Assembly (NCBI RefSeq): GCF_031458395.1
Contig: NZ_JAVDYJ010000001.1
Span: 2,108,001-2,172,000, forward strand
Length of the DNA: 64,000 nucleotides
Direction: 5' to 3'
From: Enteractinococcus fodinae
GTDB lineage: Bacteria > Actinomycetota > Actinomycetes > Actinomycetales > Micrococcaceae
Part shown: piece after piece, positions 21,277 to 30,306 of the stretch
How positions within the stretch are numbered: the first letter of the stretch is position 1
How the letters are laid out: every line of letters begins with the position of its first letter
Program-made: the position numbers and the translations under genes
The notes under the pieces: model-generated
What the model saw: only the letters and a program-made list of their open reading frames with translations
Databases searched by the model: none
What the model was told of the DNA's origin: nothing

Positions 21277-23246
21277 GATCCCTCCGCAAGGATGTCGAGC
21301 AGCGCTTGGGCCTTTAACCGCTTTTCCTGTTCTTCTTCGACCGGTTGTGAAGCCACCACGACCGCTCCCCCGGCCCCGATCGTCAGGACTCCATCGGCGA
21401 GGATCATACTGCGAATAATCACGTTGAACTCGGCGGTATTGTTGTCGCCCAGCCACCCCATGGCGCCCGAGTAAATCCCCCGAGGCCCGGCTTCTATAGA
21501 CTCAAGGGCATCGAGGCTGGCTAGTTTCGGGGCGCCGGTCATAGAGCCACCGGGAAAGACCGCGCGCAGCGCAGCCGCCGCAGAGATCTCAGGCCGCAGC
21601 TGGCCCGTGACCGTGGTGACGAGTTGATGCACGGTGGCGAAGGTTTCTATCGCCATAAGTTTTGGCACCTGGACTGATCCGGGGACGGTGACCTTGGCCA
21701 GATCATCACGTAATAGATCGGTGATCATGAGATTCTCGGACTGGAATTTCGGATCGGTTGCCATCCGGTTGGCGACTTGCGCATCCATCGTGGGATCGCT
21801 GCTGCGGGCCACGGTACCTTTGATCGGTTTTGATTCGACTGCACCGGTGGCATCGACGCCGAGAAACTTTTCCGGTGAGGCAGATAAGACCTCAAGGGCA
21901 TCGCCAAAAGTATTGAATCGAAGATAGCCCGCATACGGTGCCGGGTTGTGGACGCGTAAGCGCTCATAGAGCGCTAGGCCCTCACCCCGATACCCACCGG
22001 TTTCGAAGGTGTCGGTCAGGCAAATGCCCGCGGCTTGTCCGGCGTGCAACAGAGTCTGGATCTGGGCGACGCGGTCCGCATATGCTGTGGCACTCAGCCG
22101 CCATTGCCCCGCCGGTGGGTGCTGGTCTGGGATGTCCGGGTCAGAAGACGTGCCAAAAACCAGGGCTGCCTCGAGGGCATCGAGTAACTGACGGTCTTCG
22201 ACCGCAAACAACGTCGTTAGCTCTTGGTGGTGGTCATAGCGCAGAAAGGCTTGCGGACGAATCCAGTACGCATCCGGGGTGGGAGCCTGCCAGCGGTTGG
22301 TGTGCTCATCCACGGTGGCCTGTTTCGCTTCGTAACCGAGATACCCTACCCAACCACCGGTAAATCCTGGCATGTCCACGGGCTGGATGGGTTGCCAGGT
22401 GTGGGTTTCCAGATATTCGAGCACGTCGCCGGTTGCCCGGTGCGTTGTGGTGGCCTGGTGGATTTCTAGTTCGTTGGTTTCGACATCCCATCGGATGGTT
22501 TCGGCTAGCGGACCGTCGTTGGTGCCCATGATGGTGGTGTCGCCTTGGCCGCGATGCGCCGCAGCTGAATCCAGCCAGAAGGACGCTGAAGCCTGCTCTT
22601 GTAGCCGCCGAAACGTCGCGGGTGTATTCAACAGACCTGCCACGGTGCGTGTGAAGACCTCCACGTGGCGACCCGTTGACGGTCCTGAGACCGATGTCTC
22701 GGCACGTGTGGAACTCGTTGGCGCCAAAGCGAGGAAGTTTTCTATGATGCTGCTGCCTTGGGACGACTGCAAGGCAGCGGGGTCGGCGTGGAGCCCCCAA
22801 TGATTCGTGTCTTTAACGCGATAAGCCAGCACAGCATTGGCATCGTCGAGCGCGTGGACCGTGAACGTTTGGGTGTCGAGTGCTGTAAGCCGCAGCGGGT
22901 GGTAGCTCACCAACGGCGCTTGCGGCGCTACCCCGGTGAAAAGGCCTGTAGCGGTGTGATGGTGGGCGACGGGCTGGCCATATACCGGCTGCGACGGGCC
23001 GACCGCGGTGTGCCCGTAGGCAGCGGCGAGGTGTTGATAACCGGCTCCTAGGGCCAACACGGGTACCTGAGGGAGGCTGAGCAGTTGCGTCAGATCAACG
23101 GTGTCCGTGCCGTGGGCGATGACAATGTGCGTATACGTCTCAAGGTTTAACGCAGGCAGCTCGGTGGCGGTGACGCGATGCACCGCCCCGAGCTGATGGG
23201 TCAGGATATGTGTAGTAAACCCGTGAAGGTCAATGAGCAGTATCAT
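21273..23246 (-). CDS. pabB: aminodeoxychorismate synthase, PabA-PabB fusion with a degenerate glutaminase domain
   Basis: A 657-residue fusion. Residues 200-657 are a chorismate-binding synthase: ASPEKFL, the PIKGT lysine loop that separates PabB from TrpE (PIAGT), SENLMITDLLRDD, PGGSMTGAPK and RGIYSGAMGW. Residues 1-175 have the outline of a class I glutamine amidotransferase, but its motifs are gone. The PGPG loop reads AHGTD (44-48), the nucleophile motif GVCLGHQ reads ALGAGYQ (65-71, Cys replaced by Gly67), and FHPES reads LHADP (152-156). Only the His remains. The enzyme may use free ammonia or borrow another glutaminase. It is coupled to pabC. Confidence 0.88.
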   Translation of the reverse strand: MILLIDLHGFTTHILTHQLGAVHRVTATELPALNLETYTHIVIAHGTDTVDLTQLLSLPQVPVLALGAGYQHLAAAYGHTAVGPSQPVYGQPVAHHHTATGLFTGVAPQAPLVSYHPLRLTALDTQTFTVHALDDANAVLAYRVKDTNHWGLHADPAALQSSQGSSIIENFLALAPTSSTRAETSVSGPSTGRHVEVFTRTVAGLLNTPATFRRLQEQASASFWLDSAAAHRGQGDTTIMGTNDGPLAETIRWDVETNELEIHQATTTHRATGDVLEYLETHTWQPIQPVDMPGFTGGWVGYLGYEAKQATVDEHTNRWQAPTPDAYWIRPQAFLRYDHHQELTTLFAVEDRQLLDALEAALVFGTSSDPDIPDQHPPAGQWRLSATAYADRVAQIQTLLHAGQAAGICLTDTFETGGYRGEGLALYERLRVHNPAPYAGYLRFNTFGDALEVLSASPEKFLGVDATGAVESKPIKGTVARSSDPTMDAQVANRMATDPKFQSENLMITDLLRDDLAKVTVPGSVQVPKLMAIETFATVHQLVTTVTGQLRPEISAAAALRAVFPGGSMTGAPKLASLDALESIEAGPRGIYSGAMGWLGDNNTAEFNVIIRSMILADGVLTIGAGGAVVVASQPVEEEQEKRLKAQALLDILAEGS

Positions 23247-23270
23247 GACATGGCTATCACGGGGGCCGGG

Positions 23271-24017
23271 CTATTTACCTTGGGCGGCGACGGCAGCGGC
23301 ACCTGCGGCGGCTGCGTCGGGGTCAAGGAAGCGAGCGGTGCCGGTGGGACGCATATTGTCTTGGATCTCGTACACGAATGGCACACCGGTGGGCAGGTTG
23401 AGCTCGGCGATGTCCTCGTCGGAAATGCCCTCGAGGTGTTTCACGAGCGCACGCAGTGAGTTCCCGTGGGCAACCACTAAGACGGTCTTGCCTTGGGCAA
23501 GGTCCGGCACAATATTGTCGTACCAGTAGGGCACCAGACGGGTTACGACGTCTTTGAGGCATTCGGTGCGCGGCAGATCTTCACCCAGCAGCGCGTAGCG
23601 TTCGTCGCGATATTGGGAATACTCGTGATCATCGGGCAGCATGGGTGGCGGGGTGTCATAGGACCGACGCCAGATCATGAATTTTTCATCACCGTGTTCT
23701 TCACGGATCTGAGCTTTGTTTTTGCCTTGCAGCGCCCCGTAGTGCCGCTCATTTAACCGCCAGCTGCGCTGGGCTGGGATCCACTGGCGATCAGCAGCTT
23801 CCAACGCGAGGTTTGCGGTCGTGATGGCGCGACGCAACAGCGAGGTGTACACCACGTCGGGCAGAAGATTTTCTTGTTTCAGCAGTTCTCCGGCACGGGC
23901 GGCTTCTTTGCGTCCTTGATCGGTGAGTGGAACGTCGACCCAACCGGTGAATTGGTTGAGTTCATTCCACGTCGACTGTCCGTGGCGCAGGAGAACCAGT
24001 TTCGATGTTGTAGCCAT
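23271..24017 (-). CDS. gpmA: 2,3-bisphosphoglycerate-dependent phosphoglycerate mutase
   Basis: A 248-residue histidine phosphatase-superfamily mutase. [20 protein letters not shown] carries the catalytic His, [12 protein letters not shown] and [23 protein letters not shown] (catalytic Glu) follow, and [20 protein letters not shown] holds the second His. It interconverts 3- and 2-phosphoglycerate in glycolysis. The C-terminal Ala-rich tail ([17 protein letters not shown]) is typical of actinobacterial GpmA. It is close to the senX3/regX3/phoU locus, as in mycobacteria, but here the pab genes lie between. Confidence 0.96.
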   Translation of the reverse strand: MATTSKLVLLRHGQSTWNELNQFTGWVDVPLTDQGRKEAARAGELLKQENLLPDVVYTSLLRRAITTANLALEAADRQWIPAQRSWRLNERHYGALQGKNKAQIREEHGDEKFMIWRRSYDTPPPMLPDDHEYSQYRDERYALLGEDLPRTECLKDVVTRLVPYWYDNIVPDLAQGKTVLVVAHGNSLRALVKHLEGISDEDIAELNLPTGVPFVYEIQDNMRPTGTARFLDPDAAAAGAAAVAAQGK

Positions 24018-24035
24018 GGCGATAACTTTACCCGT

Positions 24036-24350
24036 TCAGTAGGACCACGTTTGGAATTCACGTTTCGGACCGGCCAGGTAGACTCCGGCAGCCACGATCG
24101 CGGCCAGGCCGAACAGCCCGATACGCCCGCCGTATAATACGGTCAAGGCGGCTGAACCCAGTCCGAAGATCAGGGCCGCGCCCAAAATCAACAGCCAGGT
24201 GGATTTCGTTTGTCTACTGTGGTTTTCAAAGGTCGAGGCCGGACGGCGTACCGCATCAGCCATCGCCCAGATCACCATACCGGCACCTACGAGCGCCAGC
24301 GCGGCATATAGGCCATATTCGATTAGTAACACCATCTGCAAGAAATCCAT
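24036..24350 (-). CDS. DUF2516 family membrane protein
   Basis: A 104-residue protein with three hydrophobic segments (about 5-30, 50-72 and 78-93) separated by a polar loop ADAVRRPASTFENHSRQTKSTW. This pattern is that of DUF2516, a small actinobacterial membrane protein of unknown role that is often next to gpmA. It starts at the ATG at 24350 and ends 18 bp before gpmA on the same strand, so the two are probably cotranscribed. Confidence 0.75.
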   Translation of the reverse strand: MDFLQMVLLIEYGLYAALALVGAGMVIWAMADAVRRPASTFENHSRQTKSTWLLILGAALIFGLGSAALTVLYGGRIGLFGLAAIVAAGVYLAGPKREFQTWSY

Positions 24351-24416
24351 GGATCTAGTCTAACGACTCGGGCGGGCGTATTAGGCTAGTGGGAGCAGAC
24401 TTTGAAAGGTTGTGTC

Positions 24417-25046
24417 GTGACGGGGTTATTTGTGGTGTTTGAAGGCGCCGATGGGACGGGCAAATCCACCCAGGTGGCAGCCGTTTCCGAGGCGTTATGC
24501 GCCGCCGGCCACGAAGTGGTCGTCACTCGTGAGCCCGGTGGCTCTGCGATCGCCGAGATCCTGCGCGACATCATCTTAGATCCCGCTCACGATATTGATC
24601 CCATGACCGAAACCCTGATGTTCGCCGCAGCTCGCGCCGATCATCTGCACAAAACGATTCGGCCAGCCTTGGGAGCGGCCAAGATCGTCATTTCAGACCG
24701 TTTTGTGGGCTCGTCGATCGCCTACCAGGCAGCCGGTCGTGGCATCAGTCAGCACACCGTAACGGAAATCAATCGCTACGCCACGGGCGATGTGACACCT
24801 GATGTCACCGTGGTTTTGGATCTCGATGAGTCCGTGGCCGCTCCACGCCGCCAGGGTCGCGGGGCGCTCGTGGATCGGATGGAGGCCGCGCCAGACGGTT
24901 TCCAGCAAGCGGTTCGAGCGTCCTTTTTGGCACAAGCCGAGGCGGCCCCGGAACGGCACTTAGTTCTTGATGCCACCCAACCTGCCAAGACTATTACCCA
25001 GCAGATCCTGGAACACCTTCGAACCCATCACGGAGTGCAGTTGTAA
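24417..25046 (+). CDS. tmk: thymidylate kinase
   Basis: The GTG at 24417 (MTGLFVVFEGADGTGKST) has AAAGG eight bases upstream and is preferred over a TTG at 24402. The product has 209 residues. P-loop FEGADGTGKST, the DR(Y/F) block ISDRFVGSSIAYQAAGRG, TREPGGSAIAEILR for the substrate base and the flexible lid near RRQGRGALVDRME all match dTMP kinase, which makes dTDP for DNA synthesis. The stop codon shares its last base with the holB start (TAATG), so the pair is coupled. Confidence 0.94.
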   Translation: MTGLFVVFEGADGTGKSTQVAAVSEALCAAGHEVVVTREPGGSAIAEILRDIILDPAHDIDPMTETLMFAAARADHLHKTIRPALGAAKIVISDRFVGSSIAYQAAGRGISQHTVTEINRYATGDVTPDVTVVLDLDESVAAPRRQGRGALVDRMEAAPDGFQQAVRASFLAQAEAAPERHLVLDATQPAKTITQQILEHLRTHHGVQL

Positions 25047-26218
25047 TGGCCAATCCCGTTTGGCAGTCCTTAGCCGGTCAGCAAGCCGTCATCGATCAGC
25101 TCACCGGCACCCAAACCATCACCGCACCCACACACGCCTGGTTATTCACAGGACCCCCGGGATCGGGACGGTCCCTTGCCGCCAGGGCTTTTGCCCAGAC
25201 CCTGCAATGTGAACAATCCGATCCGACAGCTCGTGGATGTGGCGCTTGCCAAGCCTGTGCGACCATCGGCGCTGGCACCCATGCCGACGTCAATATTGTT
25301 ACGACGGAAAAAGTCACCTATGCGATCGAGGACGTGCGTGAGCTGGTGGCTAATGCACACGACCGGCCCTCAACGGCGCGCTGGCGGATCATCATCATTG
25401 AAGATGCCGATCGCATGACCGAACGCGCCACCAATGTCTTATTGAAGGCCATCGAGGAGCCGCCGGAACGCACCATCTGGATGTTGTCGGCCCCGTCTCC
25501 GGCCGATGTGCTGGTGACCATCAGATCACGTACACGGCACGTGCAGCTCGTGATTCCCGCTGTCGCCGATGTGGCACAGCTGCTCACGGACCGCGATGGC
25601 ATCGAGCCCCAATTAGCCCAAACCTGCGCTCGGGCTTCCCAGTCGCACGTCGGGGTGGCACGGTGGCTGGCCCGCTCTTCAGAAGCACGCGAGCGCCGTG
25701 ACATGATCGTGCATCTACCACTATCGATTCGGAGCGCGTCAGCGGCCATGGAAGCGGCCAATGACTTGCATAAACTCGTCCAAGACGAGGCTGAAGCTTC
25801 GGCCGCCGACCGGAATGCGGCGGAACGTGCCGGCTTGTTGCGCTCGCTGGGTTTGACCGAGGATGAGCCGATCCCACCGAAATTGCGGGGGCATGTGCGT
25901 CGGATGGAGGACAACCAGACGGCTCGCAACCGGCGCGCCATTCATGACGCATTGGACCGAGCCATGATTGATTTGTCTGGGATCTTCCGGGACCTCTTGC
26001 TCCTGCATGTGACGGCCGAAACTGAACTCATCAACGAGCACATGCGGACCAAGTTGACCGAATATGCTGCAACCATCAGCGCTGAGCACTGTTTGAACGC
26101 GCTGGAAGCGATCACTCTAGCCCGCAAGCGGCTGGCAGGTAATGTGCCGCCCCTGCTCGCGCTCGAAGCGATGCTGCTAGCATTTATTCCTCGAACGAGA
26201 CGACACGCTCCGCTTTAA
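25046..26218 (+). CDS. holB: DNA polymerase III delta' subunit
   Basis: A 390-residue AAA+ clamp-loader subunit. It has a P-loop-like GPPGSGRS in which the Walker lysine is Arg, as expected for delta', which does not hydrolyse ATP. A zinc-binding four-Cys cluster follows (QCEQ...GCGACQAC), then IIEDADRMTERATNVLLKAIEEPPERTIW and the sensor-1 TIRSRTRHVQL. It is part of the complex that loads the sliding clamp. A C-terminal collar domain fills the last 150 residues. It is coupled to tmk, the classic bacterial arrangement. Confidence 0.92.
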   Translation: MANPVWQSLAGQQAVIDQLTGTQTITAPTHAWLFTGPPGSGRSLAARAFAQTLQCEQSDPTARGCGACQACATIGAGTHADVNIVTTEKVTYAIEDVRELVANAHDRPSTARWRIIIIEDADRMTERATNVLLKAIEEPPERTIWMLSAPSPADVLVTIRSRTRHVQLVIPAVADVAQLLTDRDGIEPQLAQTCARASQSHVGVARWLARSSEARERRDMIVHLPLSIRSASAAMEAANDLHKLVQDEAEASAADRNAAERAGLLRSLGLTEDEPIPPKLRGHVRRMEDNQTARNRRAIHDALDRAMIDLSGIFRDLLLLHVTAETELINEHMRTKLTEYAATISAEHCLNALEAITLARKRLAGNVPPLLALEAMLLAFIPRTRRHAPL

Positions 26219-26237
26219 CCCCCACGAAGGAACTCTT

Positions 26238-27776
26238 ATGGCACAGACTCTCCGATCGCTTGCCGCCTTGGGCGCGATCGCCGCGTTGGCGCTCACCGCT
26301 TGCACTGGTAGCAATGACGCCGAGACCGATATTCAACGTCAAGGCGAGGCTGTGCCTGAAGAGTTAGCCAGCTACTATGATCAGCAGATTGAGTGGCAAC
26401 CGTGCGAGGACCAAGTCGACTATCAGTGCGCTAGTGTCGAGGTCCCCATGGACTATGCCAATCCAGCTGATGCCAGCATCGATATTCATCTCACGCGGGC
26501 ACAGGGAACGGCCGATGAACAACCGATGCTCTTCAACCCGGGCGGGCCTGGCTCGTCAGGCATCGATTTCGTACAAGAATCCCTGAGCCACATGCTGTCA
26601 GCAGACCTGGCAGCAAATATCTCGGCCATCGGGTTCGATCCGCGCGGCGTGGGCGTATCCGAGCCGGTGCGCTGCGTAACCGGGGAAGAATTCGATGAAT
26701 CTCGTGAAGAAAGTCTTGACTCCACCACCCCCGAAGGGTGGCAAGCATCCATTGAGGAAACCCAAGAGCTGGGCCAACAGTGTATAGAACGGTCCGGCGA
26801 GATCGTAGAGTTTGTTGATACGGCCTCGGCTGCCAAGGACATGGATGTCATTCGGGCCGCCCTTGATGAGCCGAAACTGGATTATTTTGGGCTTTCCTAC
26901 GGTACGAAACTCGGCGCTACCTACGCGGAGCTGTTCCCGGATAATGTCGGCAAATTTGTGCTCGATTCGGTCTTAGCCCCAAGTGCAGAAACATTTGAAG
27001 TGACCAAAGCTCAATCTGCTGGTTTTGAGCAATCGCTGCACGAGTGGGCCGCGTGGTGCGCGGACTCTTCCGAATGCAATGTCGGCCAACCCGGTGATCC
27101 CGACTCGGTATTGACAGCAGTCACGGACTTTATCGCCCAAGTTGAAGACGAACCGTTGACCTACCCCAACGGCCGAAGCCAACCGGTCTCGGACCTGTTT
27201 TTTGGTATCGTCATGCCGCTCTACTCGCGTGATAGCTGGGATCTGTTGGCGACGGCCTTCGAACAGGGCATTGATGGCAATTTTGAAACCTCAGACTATC
27301 AGCCGCTGTTTTTGGTTTTCGCTGACGCCTACCACGGTCGGGACGCTTCGGGAGAATACACCAACAACACAGATGCCTTCCAGGCCATCAATTGTCTGGA
27401 CTACTCCGGGACTGAGAAAACTTTTGAACAAGCCGCTGCCGAAGCCGAGGAGCTAGCTGAGCACGCCCCGATCTTCGGCCCCCATATGTCGTATTCTTCC
27501 GGCTGTAACGGCTGGCCGTTTGAACCCGCTGAGCCCGTCGGAGAGATTACTGCCGAAGGTTCCGACCCAATCATCGTGACGAGTCTGACATCGGACCCGG
27601 CGACCCCGCTGCATTTCTCCCACGAGCTGGCAGAGCAACTGGATAACAGCATTCACATCACCGTTGAGGGCGAGGGCCACGGCGCATACTCGCCCGAAAA
27701 TGAATGCATCGTTGACGCCATCGACGGTTACATTCTGAACGACGAACTGCCCGAGGACGGGTTGGTCTGTCAGTAA
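26238..27776 (+). CDS. exported alpha/beta-hydrolase peptidase (tripeptidyl aminopeptidase-like lipoprotein)
   Basis: A 512-residue protein. The signal peptide ends in a lipobox (LALTACTGSND, Cys at about 22). The mature enzyme is an alpha/beta hydrolase of the proline iminopeptidase/TAP group: oxyanion motif FNPGGPGSSGIDF, nucleophile elbow YFGLSYGTKLGATYA with the Ser, acid in TSLTSDPATPLHFS, and His in VEGEGHGAYSPENEC. Paired Cys residues late in the chain suit an extracytoplasmic location. Members trim N-terminal di- or tripeptides from extracellular peptides. It follows holB by 19 bp and has its own GAAGGA ribosome site. Confidence 0.9.
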   Translation: MAQTLRSLAALGAIAALALTACTGSNDAETDIQRQGEAVPEELASYYDQQIEWQPCEDQVDYQCASVEVPMDYANPADASIDIHLTRAQGTADEQPMLFNPGGPGSSGIDFVQESLSHMLSADLAANISAIGFDPRGVGVSEPVRCVTGEEFDESREESLDSTTPEGWQASIEETQELGQQCIERSGEIVEFVDTASAAKDMDVIRAALDEPKLDYFGLSYGTKLGATYAELFPDNVGKFVLDSVLAPSAETFEVTKAQSAGFEQSLHEWAAWCADSSECNVGQPGDPDSVLTAVTDFIAQVEDEPLTYPNGRSQPVSDLFFGIVMPLYSRDSWDLLATAFEQGIDGNFETSDYQPLFLVFADAYHGRDASGEYTNNTDAFQAINCLDYSGTEKTFEQAAAEAEELAEHAPIFGPHMSYSSGCNGWPFEPAEPVGEITAEGSDPIIVTSLTSDPATPLHFSHELAEQLDNSIHITVEGEGHGAYSPENECIVDAIDGYILNDELPEDGLVCQ

Positions 27777-27852
27777 CGTGGCGCCCGTTTTGACCTTCGC
27801 TGCCTAAACTGACTATGATCGCTTATCGGATGATCTAGATATCATCCCGAGT

Positions 27853-27925
27853 GCCGACTTAGCTCAGCTGGTAGAGCAATTCCCTCGTAAAGAATAGGTC
27901 ACCGGTTCAAATCCGGTAGTCGGCT
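27853..27925 (+). tRNA. tRNA-Thr (CGT anticodon)
   Basis: Full cloverleaf: acceptor GCCGACT/AGTCGGC, D arm GCTCAGCTGGTAGAGC, anticodon loop CTCGTAA (CGT, reads ACG), and T arm ACCGG-TTCAAAT-CCGGT. The last base pair of the anticodon stem is a C-A mismatch. CCA is not encoded. Confidence 0.95.
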
Positions 27926-27947
27926 CTGTCCCCTTGAAGAGGTAACC

Positions 27948-27989
27948 ACCCCGGAATCCGCAGTATAATGCGGGTTCCGGGGTATTTTT
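27948..27989 (+). terminator. terminator after tRNA-Thr
   Basis: A 14-bp stem (27948-27961 with 27970-27983), including one T-G pair, followed by ATTTTT. It also lies just beyond the stop codon of the leftward MFS gene. Confidence 0.88.
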
Positions 27990-28014
27990 CTTGGTCCCCG
28001 TCCAACGGCGGCTG

Positions 28015-29532
28015 TCATTCTTGAGTTGCTTGCTTCTCGTCTGTCGCCTCATCGGAAGGTTCCGGACGCGAATGCCGGATGAAAAACGCCCCAATCAGGG
28101 CAACGAAAGCGATGACGGTCGACACCATGAATGCCACATTGACGCCATGGATGAGCCCCTCCGCACCGTGCGTCTCGGGATCTAACGCAGTGCCGGTCAT
28201 GACGGTGACCAGCACTGCGGTGCCAACGGAGGCCGCCACTTGGCGCATCGTGTTGTTGAGCGCGGCGCCGTGCGGGATCATCCGCTGCGGCAGCTGGTTC
28301 AACGCTGCCGTCGTTACGGGCATGATAACCATGGCAATACCCAACATGCGCACCGCGTTGACGGTGGCCAGGTAAGCAAAAGAGGTCTCGGTGGTGAGCA
28401 TCGCGAACAGCACCGAGGTCCCGGTCAACAGGGCAAAGCCCATAACGGCCAACCATTTGGCGCCAAAGCGGTCAAAGACGCGGCCGGTCACCGGCGACAT
28501 AAGTCCCATGAGAATCGCGCCGGGCAACAGCATCAGACCGGACTGCGTAGCGGTAAAGTCCACCATGTTCTGCATGTAGAGCGGAAGGATGATCATCCCA
28601 CCGATCATGGTGATGAAAACTGCCATCCCCAACACGGTATTGAGCGTAAACATAGGGTTTTTGAGGATCCGCAGCTCAAGCATCGGTTCCTCGAGTGTGA
28701 GCTGTCGCCAGATGAAAAAACCAAGGCTGATGAAGCCCACCACCAGTGGCACAATGACTGTATAACTGCCCCATCCGGCGTTGCCGGCATTGCCAAACCC
28801 AAAGAGCATGCCACCAAACGCCAGCGTCGACAAGACGATGGAGAGGATATCCAGTTTTGGATACGTCGGTTCAGTGACGTTGTTGAGAATAAAGTAGGCG
28901 ATGATCATGTCGATGATGGCAATGGGCAGCATGATCATAAACAGGGTCTGCCATGGGAAATGTTCGACGACCCACCCGGACATGCTCGGACCAATGGCGG
29001 GTGCAAAGGAGATCACCAGCCCGAAGGTGCCCATCGCTTGTCCGCGCTTATCCCGCGGGAAGATGGCGAACAGAATGGTCTGCATCAGCGGCATGATGAT
29101 ACCGCCACCAGCCGCTTGGATAAACCGTCCGGCAAGTAATACTGGGTACGTGGGCGATAGTATGGCCAGTAAAGTGCCGAGACTAAACAGGCCCATCGCA
29201 GCGAAGAAGAGACTTCGCGTGGTGAACCGTTGAATCAGAAACGCGGTTACCGGAATCATGATCCCGTTGACCAGCATGAAAATTGTGGTGACCCACTGTG
29301 CGGAGTTGGCGGTGATACCAAAGTCATCCATGAGTGCCGGCAGTGCGGTATTCATCAAGGTCTGATTCAAGATGACGACAAACGCACCCGACACGAGCAC
29401 TGCCAGGACGACGTTACGGTTCACCGGTTTTTTGCGCGCGTTGTGGTCTTGTTTGTACTTCGTCTGTTCGTGCTGCGCCGTGTTGTACCGTGCCTCGACG
29501 GTAGGTATCGAACCGGTGATTTCACTTGCCAA
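28015..29532 (-). CDS. MFS drug efflux transporter, DHA2 family (14 TM)
   Basis: A 505-residue carrier with a 35-residue charged cytoplasmic N-terminus and about 14 membrane segments. The first (NVVLAVLVSGAFVVILNQTL) leads into MNTALPALMDDFGITANSAQW, motif D1 of the DHA2 (EmrB/QacA) group. Motif A is LIQRFTTRSLFFAAMGLF, and motif C is GPSMSGWVVEHFPWQTLF. Such proteins expel drugs or dyes by proton antiport. It lies 55 bp downstream of a tetR gene on the same strand, which has a perfect palindrome upstream, so it is probably repressed by that regulator and induced by its substrate. Confidence 0.9.
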   Translation of the reverse strand: MASEITGSIPTVEARYNTAQHEQTKYKQDHNARKKPVNRNVVLAVLVSGAFVVILNQTLMNTALPALMDDFGITANSAQWVTTIFMLVNGIMIPVTAFLIQRFTTRSLFFAAMGLFSLGTLLAILSPTYPVLLAGRFIQAAGGGIIMPLMQTILFAIFPRDKRGQAMGTFGLVISFAPAIGPSMSGWVVEHFPWQTLFMIMLPIAIIDMIIAYFILNNVTEPTYPKLDILSIVLSTLAFGGMLFGFGNAGNAGWGSYTVIVPLVVGFISLGFFIWRQLTLEEPMLELRILKNPMFTLNTVLGMAVFITMIGGMIILPLYMQNMVDFTATQSGLMLLPGAILMGLMSPVTGRVFDRFGAKWLAVMGFALLTGTSVLFAMLTTETSFAYLATVNAVRMLGIAMVIMPVTTAALNQLPQRMIPHGAALNNTMRQVAASVGTAVLVTVMTGTALDPETHGAEGLIHGVNVAFMVSTVIAFVALIGAFFIRHSRPEPSDEATDEKQATQE

Positions 29533-29587
29533 TAGGTGCCATCTTTCGTTGCGGGGAGCTTCTGTCTCGAGGAATGAGCTGGAGGTG

Positions 29588-30214
29588 TCAGTCCACGGGG
29601 ACCGCGTCAGCGTCCATGTGTTCTAACCGCTCAAAGACCTCGTCCAAAAGCTCATAGAGCGACTGATTTCCTTGTGCGACCCAACGCCGCACTGCGATAC
29701 GCAGGGCGCTGACCGCAATGGCAGCTAACAGCTCTGGATACATGTCGTTAGCCGGATCGGTCTCCATGCGCTGTGCGAGTGCGTGGGCAAAACTACGTTC
29801 CACCATGGCAATTTTGCCCAGGTGGTGTGACATCAGCGATGGAGTGTCTTGGATCAACCGCTGCCGGGCTAGCACCCGTTCTCGGTCGATAGGGTCGGTC
29901 CCAAAATAGTCACTAGCAAGAATTGCCTTGTGGAACGCTCGCATCGGTGATTCGTCGGCCGGACGCTCCAACAAGAGGGCGGTGACCTGGTCGGCGGTCT
30001 CTGCTGCCTGCGTCACCAGCGCGTCTTCTTTCGAAGCAAAATAATTGAAAAACGTTCGTGGTGAGATGCCAGCAGTCTGGGCGATCGCTTCGACGGTGAG
30101 TTTCTCCGCGCCGTTCTGCAACGCCAAATCTAAGGCGGCATCGCGAATCGCTCGGCGAGTTTCTCGCTTCTTTTGTTCTCGCCGTCCTACAACTGCCTCA
30201 TCATCGCGTGTCAT
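29588..30214 (-). CDS. TetR-family transcriptional repressor
   Basis: 208 residues from the ATG at 30214; a TTG three codons upstream is possible. The helix-turn-helix lies at about 30-65 (LTVEAIAQTAGISPRTFFNYFASKEDAL). The C-terminal ligand-binding domain is helical and not recognisable further. It is the first gene of a leftward unit with the DHA2 efflux pump. The promoter region holds the 19-bp palindrome at 30235-30253, 20 bp before the start, which fits autorepression. Confidence 0.9.
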   Translation of the reverse strand: MTRDDEAVVGRREQKKRETRRAIRDAALDLALQNGAEKLTVEAIAQTAGISPRTFFNYFASKEDALVTQAAETADQVTALLLERPADESPMRAFHKAILASDYFGTDPIDRERVLARQRLIQDTPSLMSHHLGKIAMVERSFAHALAQRMETDPANDMYPELLAAIAVSALRIAVRRWVAQGNQSLYELLDEVFERLEHMDADAVPVD

Positions 30215-30234
30215 AAAAACCAACCATAAGAAAA

Positions 30235-30253
30235 ACTTGCACAGTGTGCAAGT
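30235..30253. promoter_or_regulatory. TetR operator palindrome ACTTGCACA-G-TGTGCAAGT
   Basis: A perfect 9+1+9 inverted repeat immediately upstream of the tetR-MFS unit. Symmetric TTGCACA/TGTGCAA sites of this size are usual for TetR regulators of DHA2 pumps. It also lies 53 bp past the stop of the gene at 30307, which points the other way in expression terms. Confidence 0.8.
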
Positions 30254-30306
30254 ATTTGCTGTCGGTTCTACTCACGGCGGCATGACAGCGCAGCTTGGCT
30301 TGGCGG

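Noticed and set aside
25046-26218. Arg in place of the Walker A lysine in HolB taken as a defect.
   Set aside because: Delta' subunits do not hydrolyse ATP and often lack a canonical P-loop, so this is normal.
29500-29520. ATCGAACCGGTGAT-like string resembling a minus-strand tRNA T arm.
   Set aside because: No acceptor, D or anticodon arms around it; it lies in the N-terminal codons of the MFS gene.
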